NCBI RefSeq assembly: GCF_900103185.1
Contig: NZ_FNJD01000016.1
Span: 1-64,000, forward strand
DNA: 64,000 nt
Source of the DNA: Sulfitobacter litoralis
GTDB taxonomy: Bacteria; Pseudomonadota; Alphaproteobacteria; Rhodobacterales; Rhodobacteraceae
Direction: 5' to 3'
Shown: positions 42,133 through 51,526 of the stretch, in pieces
How the letters are laid out: the number at the start of each line of letters is the position of its first letter
Numbering within the stretch: position 1 is the stretch's first letter
Position numbers and translations under genes: made by a program
Notes under the pieces: model-generated
Told to the model about the DNA's origin: nothing
Seen by the model: the letters and a program-made list of their open reading frames with translations, nothing else
The model's database searches: none

Positions 42133-45100
42133 ATGAGCACCAGAATTGCCACAGGCGGCCGCCTGCTGAACAAATCAAATGCAGTCAGTTTTTCGTTTAA
42201 CGGAAAGCAGTTGCGCGGTTTCGAGGGCGACACGCTGGCCTCGGCTTTGCTAGCGAATGACCAGATGCTGGTGGGGCGTTCGTTCAAATATCACCGTCCG
42301 CGCGGCATTGTTGCGGCAGGACCGGAAGAGCCCAACGCGCTGGTCAATTTGGGACAGGGAGACCGGTTCGAGCCCAATCAACGCGCCACCACCACCGAAC
42401 TTTTCGACGGCCTGCAGTCCGAGAGCCAGAATCACTGGCCCAGCCTCGAATTCGATGTGGGCGCGATCAACAAGCATCTTAGCCGGTTCTTGCCTGCGGG
42501 CTTTTACTACAAGATGTTCATCCACCCGCGTCCCTTCTGGAAGCACGTCTACGAGCCGATCATTCGCCACTCTGCCGGTCTGGGCAAAGCGCCGAAGGAT
42601 TTGGACGGCGACACCTATGAACATTTTCACGCTTTTTGCGATGTGTTGGTCATCGGGGGCGGCGTCGCAGGCCTTGAGGCCGCACGCACAGCGGCGTTGT
42701 CTGGTGCAAAAGTGATCGTGTTGGAACAGACCGCCCATTGGGGAGGACGTGCACCGGTGGACGGTGGCACCGTGGATGGCACGCCTGTTGGGGCCTTCGT
42801 CGATACACTGGTAGAAGAGCTATCGACGATGGAGAACGTCACCCTGCGCACCCGCGTCATGGGGGCAGGTGTGTATGACCACGGTTATGTGCTGGGCTAT
42901 GAACGACTGACCGATCACGCGCCCAAGACTGCCGGGCCGCGCCACCGGCTGTGGCGCATCCGTGCCGGGCATATCGTGACGGCAACCGGCGCGATTGAAC
43001 GTCCTTTGTCCTTTTCTGGCAACGACATACCCGGCGTGATGCTGGCCGCGTCAGTGCGAGATTACTTGGTGAACTATGGCGTCTCGGTCGGGGATCGCAC
43101 GGTTGTTGTCACCAATAATGACGATGCCTACCGCACTGCCATCGCCTTGACCGAGGCCGGTCTGACCGTGCCCGCCATTCTGGATGCTCGCGTATTGCCA
43201 CAAGACTCCGCGTTGATGGCGCGGGCCAAGGATCTGGGCATCCGCGTGATGATGGGCCACGCTGTGGCGCGGGTCACAGGTGGCAAGCGCGTGACGGGCG
43301 TCGAGGTATGCAGCCAGTCAGGCGAAGGGGCGGTGCTTGAAACCTTCCCCTGTGATGCGGTGGCCATGTCGGGCGGATGGTCGCCCGTGGTGCATCTGTG
43401 GTCCCACTGCGGCGGTAAACTGACGTGGGACACGGCCGGTGCGATGTTCCGTCCTGATGTGAACAATCCGCCGCTGGGGGCGGACGGGCATGGGTTTGTG
43501 ACCGCTGCCGGTGCCGCCGCTGGTTTCTTTGCGCTGGATGACATCTTGCACGACGCCCATGCTGCAGCCGATGGCGTGGCCACCACTCTGGGGTTCAAGC
43601 TGCCCGCTGATGCCGTATCGCCGAACGCCGACCGGCAAGAGGAAGCGCCGCTCGCCCCCGTCTGGATGATGCCTCAGGGTGCCAACGTTAAACTACGCGA
43701 AAAGACGTTTCTGGATTATCAGAACGACGTCAAAGTGTCAGACGTGCGGCTCGCCGCGCAAGAAGGGTTCGTCAGCGTCGAACACGCCAAACGCTATACC
43801 ACGCTGGGGATGGCTACTGATCAGGGTAAACTGAGCAATATCAACGGACTGGCAACGCTTGCCGGCGCGATGGATGCCGATATTCCTGCTGTGGGCACCA
43901 CCACCTTCCGCCCGCCGTACCACCCGATCTCTATGGGGTCGATCGCGGGCGAGGCGCGCGGCGACGTGTTCCAGCCGATCCGTCGCACGCCGCTGCATGA
44001 CTGGCACGAGACGAACGGAGCCGACTGGGAACCTGTCGGCCACTGGCGACGCCCCTATGCCTATCCCCGCAAAGGCGAAAGCACCCATGACGCGGTCATG
44101 CGCGAGGTCACCAACACGCGCAGCAAACTGGGGATGCTTGATGCCTCCACCCTTGGCAAGATCATCGTCAAAGGGCCGGACGCGGGGCGCTTCCTCGATA
44201 TGCTTTACACCAATATGATGTCATCGCTGAAACCGGGCAAATGCCGCTATGGTCTGATGTGTTCGGAAAACGGTTTCCTGATCGACGATGGCGTGGTTGC
44301 GCGGATTGATGAAGAAACCTTCCTCTGCCACACAACCACGGGCGGCGCGGAAAGCATTCACCAGCATATGGAAGAATGGCTGCAAACCGAGTGGTGGGAT
44401 TTCAACGTCTACACGGCCAATGTGACCGAACAATACGCGCAGATCGCCGTGGTCGGTCCCAATGCCCGCACATGTCTTGAAAAGCTCGGCGGCATGGATC
44501 TCAGCAAAGAAGCGCTGGCCTTCATGGAATGGGCGGACGGCACGCTTGGCGGGTTCAAATGCCGCGTTTACCGGATCTCTTTCTCGGGCGAGCTGAGCTA
44601 CGAGATCGCGGTGGACGCCGGGCAGGGGCAGGCGTTCTGGGATGCGCTGATGGTGGCGGGCAATGATCTGGGCGTGATGCCCTATGGCACCGAATGTCTG
44701 CACATCTTGCGGGCCGAAAAGGGCTTTATCATGATCGGGGATGAAACCGACGGCACTGTGATCCCGCAGGATCTGGGGCTGAACTGGGCGATCTCTAAAA
44801 AGAAGGACGACTACCTGGGCAAGCGCGCGCAACAGCGGACGCATATGGCCGATCCAACGCGGTGGAAACTGGTCGGTCTGGAAACCACCGACGGCAGCAC
44901 CTTGCCGGACGGGGCCTATGCCGTGGGCGAGGGCGAGAACGAGAACGGCCAGCGCAATATGATCGGGCGCGTCACCTCGACCTATCATTCGCCGACCTTG
45001 GGCAAGGGGATCGCCATGGGGCTGGTGTTGAACGGGCCGGACCGCATGGGCGAGGTGCTCGACTTCCCCGGGACCGACGGCAAGACCTATCAGGCGAAAA

Positions 45101-45150
45101 TCGTCGATCCGGTATTCTATGACAAAGAAGGGGCCAAGCAAAATGTCTGA
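42133..45150 (+). CDS. soxA: Sarcosine oxidase alpha subunit
   Basis: This 1005-residue multidomain subunit has an N-terminal ferredoxin-like segment (VSFSFNGKQLRGFEGDTLASALL). The NAD+-binding, glutathione-reductase-like domain comes next (about 170-480, VLVIGGGVAGLEAARTAALSG, VTATGAIERPLSF). The C-terminal GcvT/aminomethyltransferase-like domain binds tetrahydrofolate (about 600-1000, LGMLDASTLGKIIVKGPDA). It transfers the methyl carbon of sarcosine to folate as 5,10-methylene-THF. Length is normal. The last eight bases overlap soxG. Confidence 0.96.
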   Translation: MSTRIATGGRLLNKSNAVSFSFNGKQLRGFEGDTLASALLANDQMLVGRSFKYHRPRGIVAAGPEEPNALVNLGQGDRFEPNQRATTTELFDGLQSESQNHWPSLEFDVGAINKHLSRFLPAGFYYKMFIHPRPFWKHVYEPIIRHSAGLGKAPKDLDGDTYEHFHAFCDVLVIGGGVAGLEAARTAALSGAKVIVLEQTAHWGGRAPVDGGTVDGTPVGAFVDTLVEELSTMENVTLRTRVMGAGVYDHGYVLGYERLTDHAPKTAGPRHRLWRIRAGHIVTATGAIERPLSFSGNDIPGVMLAASVRDYLVNYGVSVGDRTVVVTNNDDAYRTAIALTEAGLTVPAILDARVLPQDSALMARAKDLGIRVMMGHAVARVTGGKRVTGVEVCSQSGEGAVLETFPCDAVAMSGGWSPVVHLWSHCGGKLTWDTAGAMFRPDVNNPPLGADGHGFVTAAGAAAGFFALDDILHDAHAAADGVATTLGFKLPADAVSPNADRQEEAPLAPVWMMPQGANVKLREKTFLDYQNDVKVSDVRLAAQEGFVSVEHAKRYTTLGMATDQGKLSNINGLATLAGAMDADIPAVGTTTFRPPYHPISMGSIAGEARGDVFQPIRRTPLHDWHETNGADWEPVGHWRRPYAYPRKGESTHDAVMREVTNTRSKLGMLDASTLGKIIVKGPDAGRFLDMLYTNMMSSLKPGKCRYGLMCSENGFLIDDGVVARIDEETFLCHTTTGGAESIHQHMEEWLQTEWWDFNVYTANVTEQYAQIAVVGPNARTCLEKLGGMDLSKEALAFMEWADGTLGGFKCRVYRISFSGELSYEIAVDAGQGQAFWDALMVAGNDLGVMPYGTECLHILRAEKGFIMIGDETDGTVIPQDLGLNWAISKKKDDYLGKRAQQRTHMADPTRWKLVGLETTDGSTLPDGAYAVGEGENENGQRNMIGRVTSTYHSPTLGKGIAMGLVLNGPDRMGEVLDFPGTDGKTYQAKIVDPVFYDKEGAKQNV

Positions 45151-45724
45151 GGCGGTAAGCGCATTGAAAGCGGCAGAATTCACCGGCGGCATTGCCGAGG
45201 TAACCCTGATGGATCCGATTGGCATGATCTCTGTCCGCGGGGATCTAACGGCGGCCTATATGAAGAAAGCGCTGAAAAAGGCCGTCGGCCTGGGCCTTCC
45301 CGACACCCGCAGCGTCCAGATCAACGGGGATCGCGGTGTCGCATGGATGTCACCGGACGAGCTGCTGTTGCTCTGCCCCTATGATCAGGTCAGCGACACG
45401 ATCGACATGCTGACCAAATGCTTTGGCAGCAATCACACGCTGGCGGTCAATGTATCCGACGCGCGGGCGGTGTTCCGCATTAGCGGCGCGCACAGCCGCG
45501 ACGTGCTGGCCAAGCTTGCGCCTGTGGACCTGTCGCCAGCGACCTTTACCCCCGGCATGATCCGCCGCACGCGGCTGGCGCAAGTACCGGCGGCGTTCTG
45601 GATCGAAGAGGGTGACAGCTTCCGTCTTGTCTGCTTCCGGTCGGTCGCGCTTTACGTGTATGATCTGCTTAAGATCGCGGCGCAGCCCGGTTCGGCCCCT
45701 GTATTTTATAGCGCCAAGCCGTAA
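45143..45724 (+). CDS. soxG: Sarcosine oxidase gamma subunit
   Basis: From ATG 45143 (193 residues, MSEAVSALKAAEFTGG) this is the GcvT-like gamma subunit, with VQINGDRGVAWMSPDELLLLCP and VNVSDARAVFRISGAHSRDVLAKLAPVDLSP blocks. It contacts the beta subunit in the complex. It overlaps the soxA stop by eight bases. The in-frame upstream start (45119) lies inside soxA and is less likely. Confidence 0.93.
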   Translation: MSEAVSALKAAEFTGGIAEVTLMDPIGMISVRGDLTAAYMKKALKKAVGLGLPDTRSVQINGDRGVAWMSPDELLLLCPYDQVSDTIDMLTKCFGSNHTLAVNVSDARAVFRISGAHSRDVLAKLAPVDLSPATFTPGMIRRTRLAQVPAAFWIEEGDSFRLVCFRSVALYVYDLLKIAAQPGSAPVFYSAKP

Positions 45725-45750
45725 GTCGCTGATCAAGGGTAGGGCGGTGC

Positions 45751-45785
45751 GCTGGCGGGAACATTCCCGCTGGCCAGCCGTTTTA
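45751..45785 (+). terminator. Terminator after soxG
   Basis: GCGGGA-ACAT-TCCCGC forms a compact hairpin, with alternative outer pairing GCTGGC/GCCAGC, followed by TTTT. It closes the sox operon. Confidence 0.65.
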
Positions 45786-45919
45786 CCTTTAAGCGGGTGA
45801 CAATCCAAGCGCCCCGTCAGCCGTGTCGGTTTCCCCCTTGCGGGTCGATCAGCACTTGACCTTATGACGGGACGGGCTTCATGTGACCCAGACGCAATTC
45901 AATAACGGAGGCTTTTCTC

Positions 45920-46519
45920 ATGGCTTTTACTCTTCCTGATCTTCCCTATGCCCACGATGCGCTTGCATCCAAAGGTATGTCCAAGGAAACGTTGGAATAT
46001 CACCACGATAAGCACCACAACGCCTATGTGACCAACGGCAACAAAGCCATTGAAGGCACCGAGTGGGAAGGCAAAACCCTCGAGGAAATAATCAAGGGCA
46101 CCTACAACCCTGATGCGGTCGCGCAAAGCGGCATCTTCAACAACATCAGCCAGCTGTGGAACCACAACCAGTTCTGGGAAATGATGTCCCCCGACGACAG
46201 CAAAATGCCGTCCGAGCTGGAAAAAGCGATCACCGAAAGCTTTGGGTCGGTCGATAAGTTCAAGGACGAATTCAAGGCAGCCGGTGGCGGTCAGTTCGGC
46301 TCCGGTTGGGCGTGGCTGGTTAAGGACACCGACGGCGGCCTGAAAGTGACCAAGACGGAAAACGGCGTGAACCCCGTTTGCTTTGGTCAAACCGCACTGC
46401 TGGGTTGCGATGTTTGGGAACACTCCTACTACATCGATTTCCGCAACGCGCGCCCCGACTACCTGTCGAACTTCCTCGACAATCTGGTGAACTGGGATAA
46501 CGTTGCATCTCGCATGTAA
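45920..46519 (+). CDS. sodB: Superoxide dismutase, iron-type
   Basis: This 199-residue SOD has metal ligands His28 (EYHHDKHH), His82 (WNHNQFW), Asp164 and His168 (DVWEHSYY). Gln78, four residues before His82 (SQLWNH), is the position that carries Gln in Fe-type enzymes, so iron is the likely cofactor; a cambialistic enzyme remains possible. There is no signal peptide, so it is cytoplasmic. AACGGAGG precedes the ATG. It is monocistronic, with its own terminator. Confidence 0.95.
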   Translation: MAFTLPDLPYAHDALASKGMSKETLEYHHDKHHNAYVTNGNKAIEGTEWEGKTLEEIIKGTYNPDAVAQSGIFNNISQLWNHNQFWEMMSPDDSKMPSELEKAITESFGSVDKFKDEFKAAGGGQFGSGWAWLVKDTDGGLKVTKTENGVNPVCFGQTALLGCDVWEHSYYIDFRNARPDYLSNFLDNLVNWDNVASRM

Positions 46520-46571
46520 TAGCGATTTAATCGGTTAAGGCATCGCGCCAAGCCGTTGATATACCTATGTT

Positions 46572-46605
46572 AAAGGCCCTGCAGCATTCCGCTGTGGGGC
46601 CTTTT
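46572..46605 (+). terminator. Terminator after sodB
   Basis: AAAGGCCC with inner GCAGC pairs with GCTG and GGGCCTTTT. It is a typical GC stem with a T-run, 53 bases after the stop. Confidence 0.8.
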
Positions 46606-46672
46606 CTTGTGGAACCACCCGTGTGACTGGGGCGTTTTGTCTGTGAACCCACAAGATGAGAAGGAGACCACA

Positions 46673-46882
46673 ATGGCAGAGCGTCACAGATCGAAGGACG
46701 GCGTCAAGGAAACCGACAAATACATCAGCGAAGCCGATGATATTGACCATCAGGGCCGCTTTGGCGGCGGGCTGCAACGCGATGTCGGCACCCAGGACGA
46801 AGAGAAACAGGTGGTCGACAAACCCGGCGCTGACACCCGCGTCACCGGCGAAGACGAACGCAACCACGGAGAAGACGCATGA
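46673..46882 (+). CDS. Small, very hydrophilic protein coupled to the host-attachment-type gene
   Basis: From ATG 46673 (AAGGAGA before it) the product is 69 residues, over half charged (MAERHRSKDGVKETDKYISE to DERNHGEDA). It has no hydrophobic core and is probably disordered, similar in composition to small stress or hydrophilin-like proteins. Its stop overlaps the next start by four bases (ATGA), so both are translated together. No family is recognised. Confidence 0.75.
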   Translation: MAERHRSKDGVKETDKYISEADDIDHQGRFGGGLQRDVGTQDEEKQVVDKPGADTRVTGEDERNHGEDA

Positions 46883-47334
46883 CCAAGATTGAAAATGGCA
46901 CTTGGGTACTGATCGCCGACGGTGAAAAAGCGCTTTTCATGGTGAATGAAACCGACGGAGAGGATCCTTTCTTTCAGGTGTTTCGCGAAGAAGAGCAAGA
47001 GAATCCACCAAACCGTGATCAGGCCGCAAACCGACGGGGGCGCTTTAACGATGGCCCATCAGTGCACCGGTCCGCTGTGGATGACACCGACTGGCACCAG
47101 CTATCCAAGGACCGTTTTGCAGCAGAGCTGGCCGAGATCCTGTATAAGCAAGCACACAAGGGCAAGTTCGACAAGATCGTTCTCGTCGCTCCGCCGAATA
47201 CCTTGGGAGAGCTGCGTCGCGAGATGCACCAAGAGGTCGCAAACAAAGTCGTAGGCGAAATCCCCAAGACATTGACCAACCACCCCATCGAAGAAATCGA
47301 GAATATCGTGAAATCGACACTCGACGCAGCGTGA
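46879..47334 (+). CDS. Host attachment family protein
   Basis: This 151-residue protein has the pattern of the host-attachment family (first named from Agrobacterium plant-attachment work): WVLIADGEKALFMVNETDG, an acidic/Asn-rich loop, then DRFAAELAEILYKQAHKGKFDKIVLVAPPNTLGELRREM. The fold resembles the ribosome-silencing eRF1 domain 1-like proteins, which is a general impression only. Function outside plant associations is not established. It is coupled to the small hydrophilic gene upstream and followed by a terminator. Confidence 0.85.
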   Translation: MTKIENGTWVLIADGEKALFMVNETDGEDPFFQVFREEEQENPPNRDQAANRRGRFNDGPSVHRSAVDDTDWHQLSKDRFAAELAEILYKQAHKGKFDKIVLVAPPNTLGELRREMHQEVANKVVGEIPKTLTNHPIEEIENIVKSTLDAA

Positions 47335-47420
47335 TACTGTGGCGGTATAGACACACCATAGGTGCAGTTCTGATGCCTTGTTTGTAGACGGATATCTGCG
47401 GTTTTTCGCGGAGTAGGAAT

Positions 47421-47446
47421 GGGCACCTGTTTATGGGTGCCCTTTC
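47421..47446 (+). terminator. Terminator after the host-attachment-type gene
   Basis: GGGCACC pairs with GGTGCCC, followed by TTTC. It lies 87 bases after the stop. The rest of the gap to 47594 holds no gene I can support. Confidence 0.65.
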
Positions 47447-47594
47447 ACATTGAAAGTTAGGTGGGATCGGAAGATCAGGCCGAAGCTGTGTTAAATGCAC
47501 CGCTCCCAGAGATTTTGCCTCGGCGCTTCTCAAGCCAAGTCCCGATGGTGCGCGGCTACTTGCTGCCGCTTTCGGTCCCGTATCTGACAGGTAC

Positions 47595-48149
47595 TTAAGC
47601 TGTCAGCCCACGCCGCAAAACCTCGAGCGCGGCATCGACATTATCCACAGTGTCGACATAGCCAAGCAGGCTTTCATCGGCAAAGCCATGTGCGACGACA
47701 TGATCCAATAGCGCGGTCAACGGGTCCCAGTAACCGTTTGTATTCAATAGAATTACCGGCTTTTGGTGCAGGCCGAGCTGGCGCCAGGTCAGGACCTCAA
47801 AAAGCTCGTCCAGTGATCCGGCACCACCCGGCAAAACCACCACAGCATCACAGTTCATGAACATCACTTTTTTGCGTTCATGCATCGTCTCGGTCACGAC
47901 ATAGGTGGTCAGATCGGTCTTGCCGACTTCCCATTTCACTAGGTGGTCGGGGATCACACCAAAGGTCGTGCCCCCGGCTGCCTGTGCCGCCCGCGCCACA
48001 GTCCCCATCAGCCCTACATCACCTGCGCCATAGACCAAACGCCAGTCGTTCTGCGCCAAAGCCCGTCCCAAAGCGTCGGCTTGTGTGGTATATTCGGGGT
48101 CATCACCGGGGCGCGAGCCGCAGTAAACACATACGGATTTCTGGATCAT
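47595..48149 (-). CDS. LOG-family (TIGR00730) nucleotide-monophosphate phosphoribohydrolase-like protein
   Basis: From the ATG at 48149 the product is 184 residues; the much longer upstream frame is not coding. It starts SVCVYCGSRPGDDPEYTTQA and has the two LOG signatures: the Arg/Lys pair in MHERKKVMF (about 90-98) and PGGAGSLDELFE (107-118). LOG proteins release free cytokinin-like bases from nucleotides in plants and some bacteria; bacterial members are often misnamed lysine decarboxylases. The natural substrate here is unknown. It is divergent from the LysM gene. Confidence 0.9.
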   Translation of the reverse strand: MIQKSVCVYCGSRPGDDPEYTTQADALGRALAQNDWRLVYGAGDVGLMGTVARAAQAAGGTTFGVIPDHLVKWEVGKTDLTTYVVTETMHERKKVMFMNCDAVVVLPGGAGSLDELFEVLTWRQLGLHQKPVILLNTNGYWDPLTALLDHVVAHGFADESLLGYVDTVDNVDAALEVLRRGLTA

Positions 48150-48251
48150 AAGCGGGGGTCCTTTTTGCGAATATGCACTTGGCATGCAGCTGTATTTTGA
48201 CCGGTGATAGCCTGCTTGGTACAAGTGCTCAATGTGGGGAAGTTCAAAGGG

Positions 48252-49550
48252 ATGAACGGAATGGCGGTGTTTCAAACGCGGGGTGCTCAGTTTGCAGGCG
48301 CGGTCTTGGTCGTGGCGGTTGCAGTGGCCGGATATTTCTGGTCGCAAGATGCTGATCCTGTCCCGCCTGTGATATCGCAAGACACCGCGCCTGATGTGGT
48401 CGTGACGACGCAAGCGGCCCCCGCGCAGACTGGCAGCACGCAGACTGGCAGCATGCCTGCTACAACCACGCAGACCAGCGTCGCCCCCCAAGACACCGCA
48501 GCCGTGCCCTATGTCGCACCCGCACCGCAGACACCCGAACCGGCCGCATCGCCCGCCACACCCAGTTTTGACGAAGTCCGCCGCGAAAGTGACGGGATGA
48601 CCGTGATCGCTGGCCGTGCCGCCCCCGGTGCCCGCGTTAGCGTCATCAGCAACGGCGCAAAGGTCGCCAGCGCGCAAGCCGATGGTTCTGGTAAATTCGC
48701 CACCCTTGCCATTCTGCCCGCCGACGGCAGCGGCAAAATCCTGAGCCTTACCGCGGATGCTGATGGCGGCCCCGTCGCCTCGGTCGAGGAGGTCATTCTG
48801 GCCCCGATTACCGCACCAGCGGTGGCGCAAGTGGCAGTCGCTCAAGCGCCTTCAGGCGATGATCCAGTGCCGTCGGTTGGCACCAAGATTGATCCCGTCG
48901 CGCCTGCACGTGACGGTATGCCAAACGACACGGCGCCAGAAATGACCGAGGTAGCCGCGCTTGATCCGCAGCCCGAACCCGTCGCTCGCACAGCCCCATC
49001 GCCCCCTGCGACCGAAACGACGGTAGCGTTGCTCAAATCTGACGCCGACGGGGTAGAGCTGCTGTCAGCCTCAGCACCCGAGGTCACCGACCGGATTGCG
49101 CTGGATACGATCACCTATTCCGAAACAGGGCAGGTCCGACTGGCGGGGCGGGCCCAGACAAAGGCATCCTCGGTACGGGTCTATCTCGACAATCGCAATG
49201 TCGGCGCGCTTGAGGTCGATCCCGAAGGGCGCTGGCGCGGCGATATCGAGGATATCAAGACCGGCATCTACACCCTGCGCGTGGATGAACTGGATCAGGG
49301 CGGCGACGTGATCAGCCGCGTTGAAACCCCGTTCAAACGGGAATCCCCCGAAGTGCTGGCACGCGCCACGGCAGGCATCGACGGCCCGATCAAGGCGGTC
49401 ACCGTGCAGGAAGGGGCGACGCTTTGGGCGATTGCGCGGGAACGATATGGCGATCCGACGCTCTATGTGCGTGTCTTTGCGGCGAATCGCGATTCAATCC
49501 GCGATCCAGATTTGATTTATCCGGGTCAGGTCTTTGACCTGCCGGATTGA
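48252..49550 (+). CDS. Membrane-anchored LysM-domain protein
   Basis: The ATG at 48252 is used (432 residues); GTG 48204 and ATG 48261 are alternatives. It has one N-terminal membrane helix (GAVLVVAVAVAGYFW), then a long Ala/Pro/Thr-rich, probably disordered linker with two Ig-like repeats (TVIAGRAAPGARVSVISNGAKV and QVRLAGRAQTKASSVRVYLDN). The C-terminal LysM domain binds peptidoglycan (VTVQEGATLWAIARERYGDPTLYV, ending LIYPGQVFDLPD). It is probably periplasmic and cell-wall associated. It precedes the Atm1-like exporter by 87 bases. Confidence 0.85.
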   Translation: MNGMAVFQTRGAQFAGAVLVVAVAVAGYFWSQDADPVPPVISQDTAPDVVVTTQAAPAQTGSTQTGSMPATTTQTSVAPQDTAAVPYVAPAPQTPEPAASPATPSFDEVRRESDGMTVIAGRAAPGARVSVISNGAKVASAQADGSGKFATLAILPADGSGKILSLTADADGGPVASVEEVILAPITAPAVAQVAVAQAPSGDDPVPSVGTKIDPVAPARDGMPNDTAPEMTEVAALDPQPEPVARTAPSPPATETTVALLKSDADGVELLSASAPEVTDRIALDTITYSETGQVRLAGRAQTKASSVRVYLDNRNVGALEVDPEGRWRGDIEDIKTGIYTLRVDELDQGGDVISRVETPFKRESPEVLARATAGIDGPIKAVTVQEGATLWAIARERYGDPTLYVRVFAANRDSIRDPDLIYPGQVFDLPD

Positions 49551-49637
49551 CTAACAGCTATGCATGCAGATTGGGCAGCCGCACTGGCATGATCCGACGG
49601 AGGGGCCTATGTAAGGGGCAACTACACAGGATCGTTC

Positions 49638-51494
49638 ATGTCAGCCGATAGCCCGCGCACCGCAAGCCAGCCCAAACCCGCCACCCAGTATCCCATGACC
49701 GAAGAGGAAATTGCCCAAGCTGCAGAGCGGCAATCGAACCTGCTGGTCTTGCGCAAAGTGGCCCCGTATCTGTGGCCCGACGATATGCCGTGGGTCAAAA
49801 AGCGAGTCGTGTGGGCGCTGATCTTCCTTGTGGTGTCCAAGCTGATTTCGGTCGTCATTCCGGTGATTTACAAAGACGCTGTTGACGCCCTTGCGAACGA
49901 GGGCGTGCCGTTTCTGGCGCTTGGCGCGGTAGGGCTGACGATTGCTTATGGTATGGCCCGCGCGATGAACGTGGGCTTTCAACAGCTGCGCGACGCGGTG
50001 TTTGCCCGTGTGGGGCAGCGTGCTCTGCGGATGCTTGCGCTTGAAACATTTGAACATATTCACAAGCTGTCGATGCGCTATCATATCACGCGCAAGACCG
50101 GCGGGCTGAGCCGGATCATCGAACGCGGTGTCAAAGGCGTGGAATTCCTGCTGCGCTTCTTGCTGTTCTCGATCGGGCCGTTGATTTTAGAACTGCTGCT
50201 GGTGGGCATCATCCTGACGGTGTTGTTCGATGCTTGGTATCTGCTGATCGTGACGGTCACCATCGGGCTTTATGTCTGGTTCACCTTTGCGGTGACCGAA
50301 TGGCGTGTAAAGCTACGTCGCCAGATGAACGACCGCGACACAGACGCGAACCAAAAGGCCATCGACAGTCTGCTGAACTATGAAACCGTCAAGTATTTCG
50401 TTGCCGAACAGCGCGAGGCGCAGCGGTATGATGCGGCGATGGCCGGCTACGAAGAGGCGGCGATCAAGACGAATTACTCGCTCGCCTTTCTGAACTTTGG
50501 CCAGTCGTTGCTGATCACCTGTGGGTTGGTCGGCGTGATGATCCTTGCCGCGATTGGTGTGCAGAACGGTGATCTGACCGTGGGTGATTTTGTCATGGTT
50601 AACGCCTATATGGTGCAATTGACCGTGCCGCTGAACTTCCTCGGCACTGTCTACCGCGAAATCCGGCAGGCGCTGGTGGATATGGGGCAGATGTTCACCC
50701 TGCTGGATCAACCGGCTGAAATTTCGGACAAGCCCGACGCCCCTGCGCTGCAAGTCTCCGGCGGGCGTGTCACGCTGGACAACGTGCGCTTTGGCTATGA
50801 CAACGACCGGGAAATCCTCAAAGGCGTGTCGATCGAGGCAGCTCCGGGCGAGATGGTGGCGATTGTCGGCTCTACCGGATCGGGTAAATCTACCATCGGG
50901 CGGTTGTTGTTCCGGTTCTACGATGTGCAAGGCGGCGCTTTGCGCGTGGACGGGCAGGACGTGCGCGATGTGACCCAAGACAGCCTGCACCGCGCGATTG
51001 GCGTGGTGCCGCAGGATACCGTGCTGTTCAACGACACGATCGGATATAACATCGCCTATGGCCGCGATAATGCCACACAAGAAGACATCGAAGCCGCGGC
51101 GCGTTCCGCACAAATCCATGACTTTATCCAGCGCTTACCGCTTGGATATGACACTGCCGTGGGCGAACGCGGGTTGAAACTGTCGGGCGGGGAAAAGCAG
51201 CGGGTTGGCATTGCGCGGACCTTGCTGAAAGACCCGCCGATCCTGCTGCTGGACGAGGCGACAAGCGCGCTGGACAGCGAGACGGAGCACGAAATTCAAG
51301 ATGCCCTGCGTCAGGCGGGCAAGGGCCGCACGGTGCTGACCATTGCCCACCGTCTGTCCACCGTGGCCGAAGCCGACCGGATTGTCGTGCTCGAACAGGG
51401 CGAGGTGGTCGAGCAGGGCACCCATGACGATCTTTTGGCACGAAACGGGCGCTATGCGCAGCTGTGGCAACGCCAGCAATCCGAAGGCGAATAG
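49638..51494 (+). CDS. Atm1/HMT1-type ABC exporter (half transporter)
   Basis: This 618-residue exporter combines a six-helix membrane domain (about 55-340) with an ATPase domain. The ATPase has Walker A GSTGSGKST (about 413), signature LSGGEKQRVG (about 515), Walker B ILLLDEATSALD (about 535) and H-loop AHRLST. The N-terminal block LLVLRKVAPYLWPDDMPWVKKRVV and LLNYETVKYF are typical of Atm1/ABCB7-like proteins, which export glutathione-linked sulfur or metal compounds and support Fe-S cluster or metal homeostasis. All motifs are intact; it acts as a homodimer. A gor and a GST gene elsewhere in the window fit a glutathione-based substrate. Confidence 0.93.
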   Translation: MSADSPRTASQPKPATQYPMTEEEIAQAAERQSNLLVLRKVAPYLWPDDMPWVKKRVVWALIFLVVSKLISVVIPVIYKDAVDALANEGVPFLALGAVGLTIAYGMARAMNVGFQQLRDAVFARVGQRALRMLALETFEHIHKLSMRYHITRKTGGLSRIIERGVKGVEFLLRFLLFSIGPLILELLLVGIILTVLFDAWYLLIVTVTIGLYVWFTFAVTEWRVKLRRQMNDRDTDANQKAIDSLLNYETVKYFVAEQREAQRYDAAMAGYEEAAIKTNYSLAFLNFGQSLLITCGLVGVMILAAIGVQNGDLTVGDFVMVNAYMVQLTVPLNFLGTVYREIRQALVDMGQMFTLLDQPAEISDKPDAPALQVSGGRVTLDNVRFGYDNDREILKGVSIEAAPGEMVAIVGSTGSGKSTIGRLLFRFYDVQGGALRVDGQDVRDVTQDSLHRAIGVVPQDTVLFNDTIGYNIAYGRDNATQEDIEAAARSAQIHDFIQRLPLGYDTAVGERGLKLSGGEKQRVGIARTLLKDPPILLLDEATSALDSETEHEIQDALRQAGKGRTVLTIAHRLSTVAEADRIVVLEQGEVVEQGTHDDLLARNGRYAQLWQRQQSEGE

Positions 51495-51526
51495 CTGGCG
51501 TCAGGGGTTTTGGGGCAAGGCAGAGA

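Noticed and set aside
47460..47600. A possible 46-codon plus-strand gene (GTG start, ending VPYLTGT) before the LOG gene end
   Set aside because: It lacks a ribosome binding site and recognisable conservation, and it sits in the gap between two convergent genes.
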